A stretch of 60,457 nt of DNA from Roseovarius salinarum (GTDB taxonomy: Bacteria; Pseudomonadota; Alphaproteobacteria; Rhodobacterales; Rhodobacteraceae). The notes under the pieces are model-generated. The model was given only the letters and a program-made list of their open reading frames with translations, made no database searches and was not told where the DNA came from. The DNA is taken from the NCBI RefSeq assembly GCF_002834145.1, contig NZ_PHNT01000018.1, positions 1-60,457 on the forward strand, given 5' to 3'. Position 1 is the first letter of the stretch. Each line of letters begins with the position of its first letter. The translations under genes were made by a program, and so were the position numbers. Positions 46,891 through 56,441 of this stretch are shown piece after piece.

Positions 46891-47742
46891 TCAGACACGG
46901 CCCAGGGCGAAGCCCTTGGCGATGTAGTTGCGAACGAAGTAGATCACGAGCGCGCCGGGCAGGATCGTCAGAACGCCCGCCGCCGCCAGCACGCCCCAGT
47001 CGAGACCCGAGGCCGAGACCGTGCGCGTCATCGTTGCCGCGATCGGCTTGGCCTCCACGCTTGTCAGCGTGCGCGACAGCAGAAGTTCCACCCAGCTGAA
47101 CATGAAGCAGAAGAAGGCCGCGACCCCGATCCCGCTGGCGATCAGCGGCATGAAGATGCGCACGAAGAACCGCCCGAAACTGTAGCCGTCGATGTAGGCG
47201 GTTTCGTCGATTTCCTTGGGCACGCCGCGCATGAAGCCCTCGAGGATCCAGACGGCCAAAGGCACGTTGAACAGGGTGTGCGCCAGCGCCACGGCGATGT
47301 GCGTGTCGAACAGGCCCACGGACGAATAGAGCTGGAAGAACGGCAACGCGAAGACCGCCGGCGGCGCCATCCGGTTCGTCAGCAACCAGAAGAACAGGTG
47401 CTTGTCGCCCAGGAACTGGTAGCGGCTGAAGGCATAGGCCGCCGGCAGCGCCACAGCGACCGAAATCAGCGTGTTCAGCGTGACGTAGATGATCGAGTTG
47501 ACGTAACCCATGTACCAGCTGGAATCCGTCACGATGGTCGCGTAATTGGCGAACGTCAGGTCCTGCGGCCAGAGCGAGAAGGTGCTCAGGATCTCGTCGT
47601 TGGTCTTCAGGCTCATGTTCACCAGCCAGTAGATCGGCAGCATCAAGAACACGAGGTAAAGCACCATGACCACCGTGCTGCTCTGAACGCGGGGCAGGCT
47701 CAGCCCGGCGGCCCGGGCCTTGGGTGCGGCCGCATCGGTCAT
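46891..47742 (-). CDS. glpQ: Glycerol ABC transporter permease (second)
   Basis: This inner-membrane protein of 283 residues is of the MalG type, with six segments. The EAA loop reads EGFMRGVPKEIDETAYIDGY, the contact site for the ATPases. It begins after a short cytoplasmic tail. Its start overlaps the glpP stop (ATGA). With glpP it forms the glycerol channel. Confidence 0.92.
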   Translation of the reverse strand: MTDAAAPKARAAGLSLPRVQSSTVVMVLYLVFLMLPIYWLVNMSLKTNDEILSTFSLWPQDLTFANYATIVTDSSWYMGYVNSIIYVTLNTLISVAVALPAAYAFSRYQFLGDKHLFFWLLTNRMAPPAVFALPFFQLYSSVGLFDTHIAVALAHTLFNVPLAVWILEGFMRGVPKEIDETAYIDGYSFGRFFVRIFMPLIASGIGVAAFFCFMFSWVELLLSRTLTSVEAKPIAATMTRTVSASGLDWGVLAAAGVLTILPGALVIYFVRNYIAKGFALGRV

Positions 47743-48614
47743 TTCCCGGCCTCCTCCTTGTCGAGATTCGTCATCACCGTGTAGAACACCCAGCTGATCG
47801 CGAGGATCACCAGGAAGTAGACGATCGAGAACGCCGCCGCCGGGCCGAGGTCAAACTGCCCCAGCGCCATCTTCACCAGGTCGATCGACAGGAAGGTGGT
47901 GGCGTTGCCCGGCCCGCCGCCGGTGACGACGAAGGGTTCTGTGTAGATCTTGAAACTGTCCATGAAGCGCAGCAGGATCGCGATCGTCAGCACGCCGCGC
48001 ATCTTTGGCAGCTCGATGTAGCGGAACACCTTCCAGCGGCTGGCCTGGTCGATCTTGGCCGCCTGGTAGTAGGCGTCCGGGATCGACTTGAGCCCGGCAT
48101 ACGCCAGCAGGGCCACCAGCGAGGTCCAGTGCCAGACGTCCATGACGATCAGCGTCACCCAGGCGTCGAGCGCATCCTGCGTGTAATTGTAGTCGATGCC
48201 CAGCTGGTCGAGCGTGTAGCCCAGAAGGCCGATGTCGACGCGCCCGAAGATCTGCCAGATGGTCCCGACCACGTTCCAGGGGATCAGCAGCGGAAGCGAC
48301 ATCGTGACCAGGCAGAACGTGGCCCAGAACCCCTGTTTCGGCATGTTCAGCGCCACGAAGATGCCCAGCGGCACCTGTATGGCCAGGATGATCCCGGTGA
48401 ACAGCGCCTGCCGCCCCAGTGCGTCGTGCATGCGTTCGGAGGTCAGGATGTCCTCGAACCACACCAGCCCGGACCAGAAGAACTGGTTTTGTCCGAAACT
48501 GTCCTGCACCGAGTAGTTGACCACAGTCATCAGCGGCACGATGGCCGAGAAGGCCACGAGCACCAGCACCGGCAGCACCAGCAGCCATGCCTTCTGGTTG
48601 ACCGTCTTTTCCAT
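47739..48614 (-). CDS. glpP: Glycerol ABC transporter permease (first)
   Basis: The 291-residue MalF-type permease has six transmembrane segments. Its EAA region is GLKSIPDAYYQAAKIDQASR. The ATG at 48614 is preferred to a GTG at 48617 because GGAGG is spaced 7 bases from it. It is coupled to glpQ by an overlapping stop/start and lies 25 bases after glpT. Confidence 0.92.
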   Translation of the reverse strand: MEKTVNQKAWLLVLPVLVLVAFSAIVPLMTVVNYSVQDSFGQNQFFWSGLVWFEDILTSERMHDALGRQALFTGIILAIQVPLGIFVALNMPKQGFWATFCLVTMSLPLLIPWNVVGTIWQIFGRVDIGLLGYTLDQLGIDYNYTQDALDAWVTLIVMDVWHWTSLVALLAYAGLKSIPDAYYQAAKIDQASRWKVFRYIELPKMRGVLTIAILLRFMDSFKIYTEPFVVTGGGPGNATTFLSIDLVKMALGQFDLGPAAAFSIVYFLVILAISWVFYTVMTNLDKEEAGK

Positions 48615-48639
48615 CACGTTTCCTCCCCTGTGCGGCGCC

Positions 48640-49719
48640 TCACGCCGCCGTGCCCTCGATGCGCCAGTCGTCGACGTAGACGTTGATGCCGGCGGGATCG
48701 AAGGTCACCCGGTCGGCGGCGGTGTCCACGCCTTCGCTCTCTCCCGCGATCACGTTGATCTCCGATCCGAAGAAATCCGTGCGCACGACCTTGTGGCGGC
48801 CCACGTCCTCGACGCGGCGCACCTTCACCTTCAGCCCATCGTTGCCAGCGGCCAGCCGCGTGAACTCCGGGCGCACGCCGATCTGGACGTGGCCCGCCGG
48901 CCGGCCATAGTCCCGCCCGAGCGGGATCTCGGTGTTGTCGATCAGGGCCGTGTCGCCCTTCACCGTGGCGTCCAGCAGGTTCATCCCGGGGCTGCCGATG
49001 AAATAGCCGACGAAGGTGTGCCCGGGGCGCTCGAACAGCTCCTGCGGGGTGCCGATCTGCACGACGCGGCCGTCGTGCATCACCACGACCTTGTCGGCGA
49101 AGGTCAGCGCCTCGGTCTGGTCGTGGGTGACATAGATCATGGTGTGCCCGAACTCGTGGTGCAGCGCCTTGAGCTGGGTGCGCAGCTCCCACTTCATGTG
49201 CGGATCGATGACCGTCAGCGGTTCGTCGAACAACAGCGCGTTGACGTCCTCGCGCACCATCCCGCGGCCCAGGCTGATCTTCTGCTTGGCGTCCGCCGTC
49301 AGCCCGCGCGCCTTCCGATCGAGTTCGTGTTCCATCCCGATCATCGCCCCGATCTTCTGGACCCGCTCGCGGATGTACGTGGCGTTGGCCCCGCGGTTGC
49401 GCAGCGGGAAGGCCAGGTTGTCGCGCACGCTCATGGTGTCGTAGACGACCGGGAACTGGAACACCTGCGCGATGTTGCGCTCGGCGGTGGGGGCCTCGGT
49501 GACGTCGCGGTCATTGAACAGGATGCGGCCACGGCTGGGGGTCAGCAGCCCCGAGATGATGTTGAGCAACGTGGACTTTCCGCAGCCCGACGCCCCCAGC
49601 AGCGCATAGGCCTCGCCGTCGGCCCAGACGTGATCGAGCTGCTTGAGCGCATAGTCCTCCTCGCCCGTCGGCTCGGGCAGGTAGGAATGGGCCAGGTTGT
49701 CCAGTGTGATCTTTGCCAT
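48640..49719 (-). CDS. glpT: Glycerol ABC transporter ATPase with degenerate signature
   Basis: The 359-residue ATPase has an intact Walker A (GASGCGKST, Lys48), Walker B (ALLFDEPLTVID, Glu166) and H-loop (YVTHDQ, His199). Its ABC signature is LTADA (residues 140-144) in place of LSGGQ. A C-terminal TOBE/OB regulatory region follows. It pairs with GlpS, which has the opposite defect, so the heterodimer should contain one canonical and one degenerate ATP site. Confidence 0.9.
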   Translation of the reverse strand: MAKITLDNLAHSYLPEPTGEEDYALKQLDHVWADGEAYALLGASGCGKSTLLNIISGLLTPSRGRILFNDRDVTEAPTAERNIAQVFQFPVVYDTMSVRDNLAFPLRNRGANATYIRERVQKIGAMIGMEHELDRKARGLTADAKQKISLGRGMVREDVNALLFDEPLTVIDPHMKWELRTQLKALHHEFGHTMIYVTHDQTEALTFADKVVVMHDGRVVQIGTPQELFERPGHTFVGYFIGSPGMNLLDATVKGDTALIDNTEIPLGRDYGRPAGHVQIGVRPEFTRLAAGNDGLKVKVRRVEDVGRHKVVRTDFFGSEINVIAGESEGVDTAADRVTFDPAGINVYVDDWRIEGTAA

Positions 49720-49731
49720 TCGCCCCTCCCC

Positions 49732-50820
49732 TCAGGCCGCCTGCGCGTAGGCCGCGGGCGCGACCAGCGCACCGCTTTCGGCGAAAACATAGACATGCGC
49801 CGGATCCAGGTAGACCTGCAGCCGGCTGCCCAGCGCCAGCTGGCGCACGCCGTGCACCAGCCCGACCCAGCGTTCGCCGTGGTGATCGAGGTGCACGAAG
49901 GTCTCCGACCCGGTGATCTCGGTCACCGACAGCGTCGCCGTGAATTCGAGGCAATCACCCGCGGGCCGGTCGAGCTCCAGGTGGTTGGGCCGGAACCCCG
50001 CAAGGTAGGGGCCGTCGGCCAGCGCCGAGAGCGGGCCCAGCGCCGGCGCCGCCTGCCCGTCGCCGAACATCAGCCGCCCGTCCTGCTTGGTGACATGAAG
50101 GAAGTTCATCGGCGGGTCGGAGAACACGCGCGCCGTGGTGGCATCCGCCGGTTCCCGGTAGACGCGGGGTGTCGGCCCGAACTGGGTGACGGCCCCTTCC
50201 CACAGCGTCGCGGTGGCACCGCCCAGCAGCAGCGCCTCCTCGGGCTCGGTGGTGGCGTAGACGAAGATGCTGCCGGCTTCCTCGAAGATGCGCGGGATTT
50301 CGGCCCGCAGTTCCTCGCGCAGCTTGTAGTCGAGGTTGGCCAGCGGCTCGTCCAGCAGCACCAGCCCGGCATCCTTGACCAGCGCGCGGGCCAGCGCGCA
50401 CCGCTGCTGCTGCCCGCCCGACAGTTCCAGCGGCTTGCGGTCGAGCATCGGCGCCAGTTGCATCAGCTCGGCTGTTTCGTGCACGCGCCGGTCGATTTCG
50501 TCCGCCGGGCGGCGCATCAACCGCAGCGGAGAGGCGATGTTCTCGTAGACGCTCATCGAGGGGTAGTTGATGAACTGCTGGTAGACCATGGCGACCTGCC
50601 GGTCCTGCACGCGCTTGCCGGTGACGTCCTCGCCCTCCCACAGCACGCGCCCCTGCGTCGGCGCGTCGAGGCCCGCCATCAGGCGCATCAGCGATGTCTT
50701 TCCCGCCAGCGTGGGCCCCAGCAGCACGTTCATCGTGCCTTTCTCAAGCGTCAGGTCGGTGGGATGGATGTGCACCTCCCCCTTCACGACCTTCGAGACG
50801 GACTCGAGCGTCAGTGTCAT
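49732..50820 (-). CDS. glpS: Glycerol ABC transporter ATPase lacking the H-loop histidine
   Basis: This 362-residue ATPase has Walker A (GPTLAGKTS, Lys41), a canonical signature LSGGQQQRCALARAL (133-137) and Walker B (LVLLDEPLANLD, Glu158). The H-loop reads YATTEPEEA, so Thr191 replaces the switch His. A TOBE-type C-terminal domain follows. It is encoded 17 bases after glpD and 12 bases before glpT. See the finding on complementary defects. Confidence 0.9.
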   Translation of the reverse strand: MTLTLESVSKVVKGEVHIHPTDLTLEKGTMNVLLGPTLAGKTSLMRLMAGLDAPTQGRVLWEGEDVTGKRVQDRQVAMVYQQFINYPSMSVYENIASPLRLMRRPADEIDRRVHETAELMQLAPMLDRKPLELSGGQQQRCALARALVKDAGLVLLDEPLANLDYKLREELRAEIPRIFEEAGSIFVYATTEPEEALLLGGATATLWEGAVTQFGPTPRVYREPADATTARVFSDPPMNFLHVTKQDGRLMFGDGQAAPALGPLSALADGPYLAGFRPNHLELDRPAGDCLEFTATLSVTEITGSETFVHLDHHGERWVGLVHGVRQLALGSRLQVYLDPAHVYVFAESGALVAPAAYAQAA

Positions 50821-50837
50821 TTTCTCTCCTCCCCCGC

Positions 50838-52451
50838 TCAGGCGCCGGCGGCCGCTGCCGTGCGGCCAGGTTCCCCGTCGCGGTTCTTTCCTATCCACGT
50901 GTCGAGCGCGGCGATCTCCTCGTCGGTCATGCGCAGGCCCAGCCGCGACCGGCGCCAGACCACGTCCTCGGCCGTGCGCACGAATTCGCGGTCGATCAGC
51001 CAGGCGATCTCGCGCGCGGTAAGCGTCGCGCCGAAGGCGTCTCCCAGGTCCTCGGCGCTTTGCGCGTCGCCCAGGATCTCCCGCGCCTCGGCACCGTAGG
51101 CCCGCACCAGCCGCCGTGCCCAGAAATCCGTCAGGAACGGGTAGCACCCCCTGAGATCGTCGATCATTCGGTCCACGGCATCCACCGCGAAATCGCCGCC
51201 GGGCAACGGCACCCCCGCTGTCCAAGCCGCCCCCGCGCCGCCGATGGCGCCATCGATGCGCGCCAGCGCGGCCTCGGCCAGCCGGCGGTAGGTGGTGATC
51301 TTGCCGCCGAACACGTTGAGTAGCGGCGCGCCGGCGCCGTCGTCCATCGACAGCACGTAATCGCGCGTCGCCGCGGTGGCCGATTTCGCCCCGTCGTCGT
51401 AAAGCGGTCGCACGCCCGAAAACGTCCAGACGATGTCGTCGCGCGTGACCGGCCGCTTGAAGTAGTCCGAGGCGAAGTCGCAAAGGTATTGCGCCTCTTC
51501 CGGCGTGCACTCGGGCGGGCGCGACACGTCGTCGTGGTCGGCGTCGGTGGTGCCGATCAGCGTGAAATCCGTTTCATAGGGGATGGCGAAGATGATCCGC
51601 CCGTCCGTGCCCTGGAAGAAATAGCACTTGTCGTGATCGAACAGCCGGCGCGTGACGATGTGGCTGCCGCGGACGAGGCGGACACCTTCGGCCGAGTTGA
51701 TGCGCAGGGTGTGGCGGATCACGTTCTCGACCCAGGGGCCGCCGGCGTTGACCAGCATCCGCGCAGGGGTCATCCGCGTCTCGCCGGTTTCGCGGTCACG
51801 TGTCTCGACGTGCCACAACCCGCCCTCGACGTGGGCCGAGGTCACCTCGGTCCGGGTGCGGATGCGTGCGCCTCGTTCGGCGGCATCGCGGGCATTCAGC
51901 ACCACCAGCCGCGAATCCTCGATCCAGCAGTCGGAATACTCGAACGCTTTCTCGAACCGGTCCTTCAGCGGTGCGCCGGCGGGGTCGGCGCGCAGGTCGA
52001 GGCTGCGCGTCCCCGGCAGGATCCGGCGGCCGCCCAGGTGGTCATACATGAACAGCCCCAGCCGGATCAGCCACGCCGGGCGCCGCCCCTTCATCCAGGG
52101 CATGACGGTGTTGAGCAGCTTCGAGGTGGGCGTGTCCGCCTCGAACCGCATGTCGCGGTGATAGGGCAGCACGAAACGCATCGGCCAGCTGATGTGCGGC
52201 ATGGCCCGCAGCAGGGTCTCGCGCTCGATCAGTGCCTCACGCACGAGGCGGAACTCGAAGTATTCGAGATACCGCAGCCCGCCGTGGAACAGCTTGGTCG
52301 AGGCCGAGGAGGTCGCAGCCGCAAGGTCCGACCGCTCTGCCAGCTCGACGGTCAGGCCACGGCCGGCTGCATCGCGTGCGATACCGCAACCGTTGATCCC
52401 GCCGCCGATCACGAACAGATCGACCGGGCTGCTGTCTCCTCCTGACGGCAC
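50838..52451 (-). CDS. glpD: Glycerol-3-phosphate dehydrogenase (FAD, aerobic)
   Basis: This membrane-associated flavoenzyme oxidises glycerol-3-phosphate to dihydroxyacetone phosphate and passes electrons to quinone. The 537-residue protein has the FAD motif LFVIGGGINGCGIARDAAGR, the family sequence STKLFHGGLRYLEYFEFRLV, and FGGKITTYRRLAE near the C-terminus of the FAD domain. I place the start at GTG 52451 because GGAGGGGGA lies just upstream and no ATG is near. It is the first gene of the glycerol operon, divergent from glpR. Confidence 0.93.
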   Translation of the reverse strand: MPSGGDSSPVDLFVIGGGINGCGIARDAAGRGLTVELAERSDLAAATSSASTKLFHGGLRYLEYFEFRLVREALIERETLLRAMPHISWPMRFVLPYHRDMRFEADTPTSKLLNTVMPWMKGRRPAWLIRLGLFMYDHLGGRRILPGTRSLDLRADPAGAPLKDRFEKAFEYSDCWIEDSRLVVLNARDAAERGARIRTRTEVTSAHVEGGLWHVETRDRETGETRMTPARMLVNAGGPWVENVIRHTLRINSAEGVRLVRGSHIVTRRLFDHDKCYFFQGTDGRIIFAIPYETDFTLIGTTDADHDDVSRPPECTPEEAQYLCDFASDYFKRPVTRDDIVWTFSGVRPLYDDGAKSATAATRDYVLSMDDGAGAPLLNVFGGKITTYRRLAEAALARIDGAIGGAGAAWTAGVPLPGGDFAVDAVDRMIDDLRGCYPFLTDFWARRLVRAYGAEAREILGDAQSAEDLGDAFGATLTAREIAWLIDREFVRTAEDVVWRRSRLGLRMTDEEIAALDTWIGKNRDGEPGRTAAAAGA

Positions 52452-52476
52452 GTCCCCCTCCCTCTGGCTTCGGCGT

Positions 52477-52644
52477 AAAACGAACCACATTCGCGGCATT
52501 ACAGTCAATAACGAATTTTCGTTTTTGCTCTTTTCAGCGCCGAAACCGCATCGATCACCCGACCACACCCGTTTCATGGCGGCACATCGCCGGATTTCGA
52601 CCAAAATTCTCGCGCGGCGAAAAATCCGGTGTTACAAACGAAAA
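52477..52644. promoter_or_regulatory. Candidate GlpR operator sites in the glpD-glpR gap
   Basis: The 235-base divergent gap has an inverted repeat AACGAATTTTCGTT (52510-52523; AACGAA/TTCGTT around TT) and further half-sites AAAACGAA (52477-52484) and AAACGAAAA (52636-52644). DeoR-family GlpR regulators bind TTCG-type half-sites, so these could control both glpD and glpR. It is inferred from pattern and position only. Confidence 0.45.
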
Positions 52645-52686
52645 CCGAGAGCCCGAAAGGTCGGCACACCGAAAGGAAACGCACAG

Positions 52687-53496
52687 GTGTCCCAGAGTTT
52701 CCGCAAACCCGACATCCTCGAGATCGCGCGCCAGGAGGGCAAGGTCACGGTCGAGGATCTCGCCGAGCGCTTCAACGTGACGGTCCAGACGATCCGGCGC
52801 GATCTGACCGAGCTGGCCAACGCCGGCAAGCTGGAGCGCGTTCATGGCGGCGCGATCCTGCCGTCGGGGGTTTCCAACATCCTCTACGAGGAACGCCGCC
52901 ACCTCAACGAGGACAGCAAGGCCGCGATCGCCCGCGCCTGCGCAGCAGCGATCCCGGACAATGCCTCGATCTTTCTCGACATCGGCACCAGCACCGAGGC
53001 GGTCGCGCGGGCGCTCCTGGGCCACCGCAACCTGATGGTGGTGACCAACAACATGAACGTGGCCAAGATCATGCTGGCCAACCCCGACTGCGAGATCGTC
53101 GTCGCCGGCGGCAACCTGCGACGCGCCGACAACGGGCTGGTCGGAAACCTGACGATCCGCACGCTGGAGAACTTCAAGTTCGACCACGCGGTGATCGGCT
53201 GCTCGGCGCTGGACGTCGACGGCGACCTGCTGGATTTCGATATCCAGGAGGTCGCGGTCAACCAGACGATCCTGCAGCGGGCGCGGGAAACCTGCCTCGT
53301 GGCCGATCACTCCAAGTTCACGCGCGGCGCGCCCGTTCGGATCGCCTCGCTGCGGGATGTAAACCGGCTTTTCACCGACCTTCCCCTGCCCGAGGCCCTG
53401 GCGCAACGCTGCCGGTCATGGGGTACGGAAGTCTGCATCGCGGCATCGGATGGCAACGCGGCCGGCCTCGGTGGGGAAACGGCGACCACCGCCTGA
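52687..53496 (+). CDS. glpR: DeoR-family glycerol-3-phosphate regulon repressor
   Basis: The 269-residue regulator has a DeoR helix-turn-helix (RKPDILEIARQEGKVTVEDL, then AERFNVTVQTIRRDLTEL) and a sensor domain with FLDIGTSTEAVARALLGH and AGGNLRRADNGLVG. Glycerol-3-phosphate is the usual effector. I place the start at GTG 52687, with AAAGGA about 8 bases upstream. It is divergent from the glpD operon, which it presumably represses. Confidence 0.9.
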   Translation: MSQSFRKPDILEIARQEGKVTVEDLAERFNVTVQTIRRDLTELANAGKLERVHGGAILPSGVSNILYEERRHLNEDSKAAIARACAAAIPDNASIFLDIGTSTEAVARALLGHRNLMVVTNNMNVAKIMLANPDCEIVVAGGNLRRADNGLVGNLTIRTLENFKFDHAVIGCSALDVDGDLLDFDIQEVAVNQTILQRARETCLVADHSKFTRGAPVRIASLRDVNRLFTDLPLPEALAQRCRSWGTEVCIAASDGNAAGLGGETATTA

Positions 53497-53657
53497 ATCT
53501 GAAAGCCGGCGGGTCATGCCAGTGGAAAATGACGGCCTCCAAGGCATGATCGTGCAATTGCTGTCCACTAGGCACCGCGCACGATCATACGTCCCCGAAA
53601 CTTGCGGCAGACGTTGAGAGTGATCCGGCTTCCCGTTGAAAACGTGGACTTTTTAAC

Positions 53658-54398
53658 TCAAAGCTGCGCCATGACCTCGTCGGAGGCCTCGAAGTTGGTG
53701 GTGACGCGCTGCACGTCGTCGTCGTCCTCCAGCGCCTCGACCAGCTTCATCAGCTTCTGCATGCCCTCGAGGTCGAGCTCGGTTGTCGTGGTGGGTTTCC
53801 AGACCAGCCGGGTGGAGTCGGATTCGCCCAGCTCCTTTTCCAGCGCTGTGGACACGTCGTTCAGGTCGGTATCGGCGCACCAGATGAAATGGCCGTCCTC
53901 ACCCGATTCCACGTCCTCGGCGCCTGCCTCGATCGCGGCCATCATCACCGTCTCGGAATCACCCACGTCGGCGGGATAGACGACCTCGCCCTTGCGTTCG
54001 AACATGAAGCCGACGCTGCCCGTCTCGCCCATGTTGCCGCCGTTCTTGGAAAAGGTGGAACGCACGGTGGACGCCGTGCGGTTGCGGTTGTCGGTCATGG
54101 CCTCGACGATCACCGCGACCCCGCCGGGCCCGTACCCCTCGTACCGGATCTCCTCGTAGTCCTCGCTGTCGCCCGCCTGGCTCTTCTTGACGGCGCGCTC
54201 GATCACGTCCTTCGGGACCGACTCCTTCTTCGCCTCCTTGATGGCCATGCGCAGCCGCGGGTTCTTGTCCGGGTCCGGGTCGCCGAGCTTGGCGGCGACC
54301 GTGATCTCCTTGGACAGCTTGGAGAAGAGCTTGGAGCGCGCGGCGTCCTGCCGCCCCTTGCGGTGCTGGATGTTTGCCCATTTGGAATGGCCGGCCAT
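53658..54398 (-). CDS. YebC/PmpR family protein (transcriptional/translational regulator)
   Basis: The 246-residue protein has the full family sequence: [20 protein letters not shown] at the start, [20 protein letters not shown] in the middle, and [11 protein letters not shown] near the end. YebC-type proteins act on transcription or relieve ribosome stalling at proline-rich stretches. It is a single gene, divergent from the SLC13-type gene. Confidence 0.95.
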   Translation of the reverse strand: MAGHSKWANIQHRKGRQDAARSKLFSKLSKEITVAAKLGDPDPDKNPRLRMAIKEAKKESVPKDVIERAVKKSQAGDSEDYEEIRYEGYGPGGVAVIVEAMTDNRNRTASTVRSTFSKNGGNMGETGSVGFMFERKGEVVYPADVGDSETVMMAAIEAGAEDVESGEDGHFIWCADTDLNDVSTALEKELGESDSTRLVWKPTTTTELDLEGMQKLMKLVEALEDDDDVQRVTTNFEASDEVMAQL

Positions 54399-54545
54399 GT
54401 CGTGCCTCCGTTTGCCCTCGCGGCGGGGGTGTTCCTCGTGTCGCGCCTGATATAGGGCACGGCCGGGGCAAGCTGCAAGCCGGTTGCCATGCCTCGGGAT
54501 TTCGCATCACATGCGCGTCGCGCGCATCGAAAGGCGAGGTTGCCG

Positions 54546-56327
54546 ATGACCACCGACCAGATGATCCTGTTCGCCCTGTTCACCGTGCTTTTCGCGGCGC
54601 TGATCTGGGGGCGCATCCGCTATGACCTCGTGGCCTTCTCGGCGTTGCTGCTGGGCGTGCTGCTGGGCGTCGTTCCCGCCGAGGAGGCCTTCGCCGGTTT
54701 CGGCCATCACGCAACGATCATCGTGGCGCTGGTCCTGGTGGTGTCGGCCGGGCTGGTCCGCGCCGGGGCCGTCCAGATGCTGACCCGCGTCACCATCCGC
54801 AGCGGGCGCAGTCTCCAGGGCCACATCGCCATGATGGGCGGCGTTGGCGCGGTCCTGTCGGGGTTCATCAACAACGTCGCCGCGCTGGCGCTGCTGATGC
54901 CGGTGGACGTGCACACGGCCCGCAAGGCCGGCCGGTCGCCGGCCCTGACGCTCATGCCGCTGTCGTTCGCCACCATCCTGGGCGGCATGTTCACGCTGAT
55001 CGGCACGCCACCCAACATCATCATCGCCTCCATCAGGGAAGAGGAACTGGGCGCCTCGTTCGAGATGTTCGACTATGCCCCCGTCGGCGGCGTCGCCGCG
55101 CTCGCCGGCGTGGCCTTCGTCACCCTGGTGGGCTGGCGCCTGCTCCCGAAACACGCGACCGAGCGCGACGCGCCCGAACGCCTGCGCGAAACCTCGGCCT
55201 TCATCGCGGAGCTTTCGGTGCCCGGGGACAACACGGCAATCGGCCGGCAGCTCGGCGACCTGTATCCCGACGCGGCGTCGTCGGATGTCACCATCCTCGG
55301 GCTGGTGCGGCGCGGGCAGCGGCGTTACGGCAGCTCGAAGACGGCCCGGATCGAGGCCGATGACATCCTCGTGCTGGAGGCCCGGCCCGACGCGCTGGAG
55401 GAGTTCCGCTCGATGCACGGCTTCACCTACACCGACGCGGACCGCAAGGAGGTCGTCGAGCAGGAGGCCGGCGGGCTCGCCCTGACCGAGGTCGTCGTGC
55501 CCCGCGACGCGCGCATCGCCGGCAAGTCGGCGCAGGCGGTCGGCCTGCACTGGCGCCAGCGCAGCGTCATCGTCGGCATCTCGCGCCAGGGCCGGCGGAT
55601 CACCGAACACCTGCGCCGTGCCACGGTCCAGCCGGGTGACATCCTGCTGCTTATGACCCCTGCCGACGCGACCGAGCAGGTCGCCGACTGGCTGGGATGC
55701 CTGCCGCTGGCCGAACGCGGACTGGTCATCACCAGGCAGGACAAGGCCTGGCTGGCCATCGGCCTTTTCGCCGCGGCCGTCGGCGCGGCGACCGCCGGGC
55801 TGGTCGCCCTGCCCGTCGGTCTGGGTTGCGTGGTGGTCGCCTATGTCCTTGCGGGGATCGTGCCCGCGGGCGACCTCTACGAGAAGATCGAGTGGCCGGT
55901 GGTCGTGCTGCTGGGCTCGCTCATCCCGCTGGGCACCGCCCTCGAGGACAGCGGCGGCACGCAGCTTCTGGCGACGCAGCTGACGGCGCTGGCGGGCAAC
56001 CTGCCGGTCTGGGCGGTGCTCGCGCTGCTGATGGCGGTCACGATGACGCTGTCGGACGTGCTCAACAACACCGCCACCAGCATCGTTGCCGCGCCGGTGG
56101 CCATCGAGATGGCCCGCACGCTGCAGGTCTCGCCCGACCCGTTCCTGATGGCCGTGGCGGTCGCCGCCTCCTCGGCCTTCCTCACGCCGATCGGACACAA
56201 GAACAACACGCTGATCCTCGGACCCGGCGGCTACCGCTTCGGGGACTACTGGCGCATGGGGCTGCCGCTGGAGGTGCTCGTCGTGGCCGTCTCGGTGCCC
56301 GCGATCCTCGTGGCCTGGCCGCTGTGA
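54546..56327 (+). CDS. SLC13/DASS-family permease with TrkA-C domains
   Basis: This inner-membrane transporter of 593 residues has two hydrophobic halves (conserved loops NNVAALALLMPV and LIGTPPNIIIAS; SDVLNNTATSIVAAPVA and PIGHKNNTLILGPGGY). They are separated by two TrkA-C (RCK_C) domains at about residues 215-385. Relatives move di- or tricarboxylates or sulfate with Na+. The start at 54546 follows GCGAGG. It converges on a second, related permease gene with a repeat between them. Confidence 0.88.
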   Translation: MTTDQMILFALFTVLFAALIWGRIRYDLVAFSALLLGVLLGVVPAEEAFAGFGHHATIIVALVLVVSAGLVRAGAVQMLTRVTIRSGRSLQGHIAMMGGVGAVLSGFINNVAALALLMPVDVHTARKAGRSPALTLMPLSFATILGGMFTLIGTPPNIIIASIREEELGASFEMFDYAPVGGVAALAGVAFVTLVGWRLLPKHATERDAPERLRETSAFIAELSVPGDNTAIGRQLGDLYPDAASSDVTILGLVRRGQRRYGSSKTARIEADDILVLEARPDALEEFRSMHGFTYTDADRKEVVEQEAGGLALTEVVVPRDARIAGKSAQAVGLHWRQRSVIVGISRQGRRITEHLRRATVQPGDILLLMTPADATEQVADWLGCLPLAERGLVITRQDKAWLAIGLFAAAVGAATAGLVALPVGLGCVVVAYVLAGIVPAGDLYEKIEWPVVVLLGSLIPLGTALEDSGGTQLLATQLTALAGNLPVWAVLALLMAVTMTLSDVLNNTATSIVAAPVAIEMARTLQVSPDPFLMAVAVAASSAFLTPIGHKNNTLILGPGGYRFGDYWRMGLPLEVLVVAVSVPAILVAWPL

Positions 56328-56359
56328 CCGGACCTTCCCGCCACCGTGTCGCCCGCGCC

Positions 56360-56417
56360 TTCATCTTGCCCGAAATACTCCGGGGGTGAGGCCGAAGGCC
56401 GAGGGGGCAGCGCCCCC
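56360..56417 (+). repeat. Dispersed intergenic repeat with two hairpins, between convergent permeases
   Basis: It starts TTCATCTTGCCCGAAATACT and runs through GGCCGAAGGCC and GGGGGCAGCGCCCCC hairpins. It is nearly identical to the copy at 28171-28230 (opposite orientation), and a partial copy lies at 23786-23816. Here it could serve as a bidirectional terminator. Confidence 0.8.
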
Positions 56418-56441
56418 CGCCCCGGCCATGACCCCGGCCGC

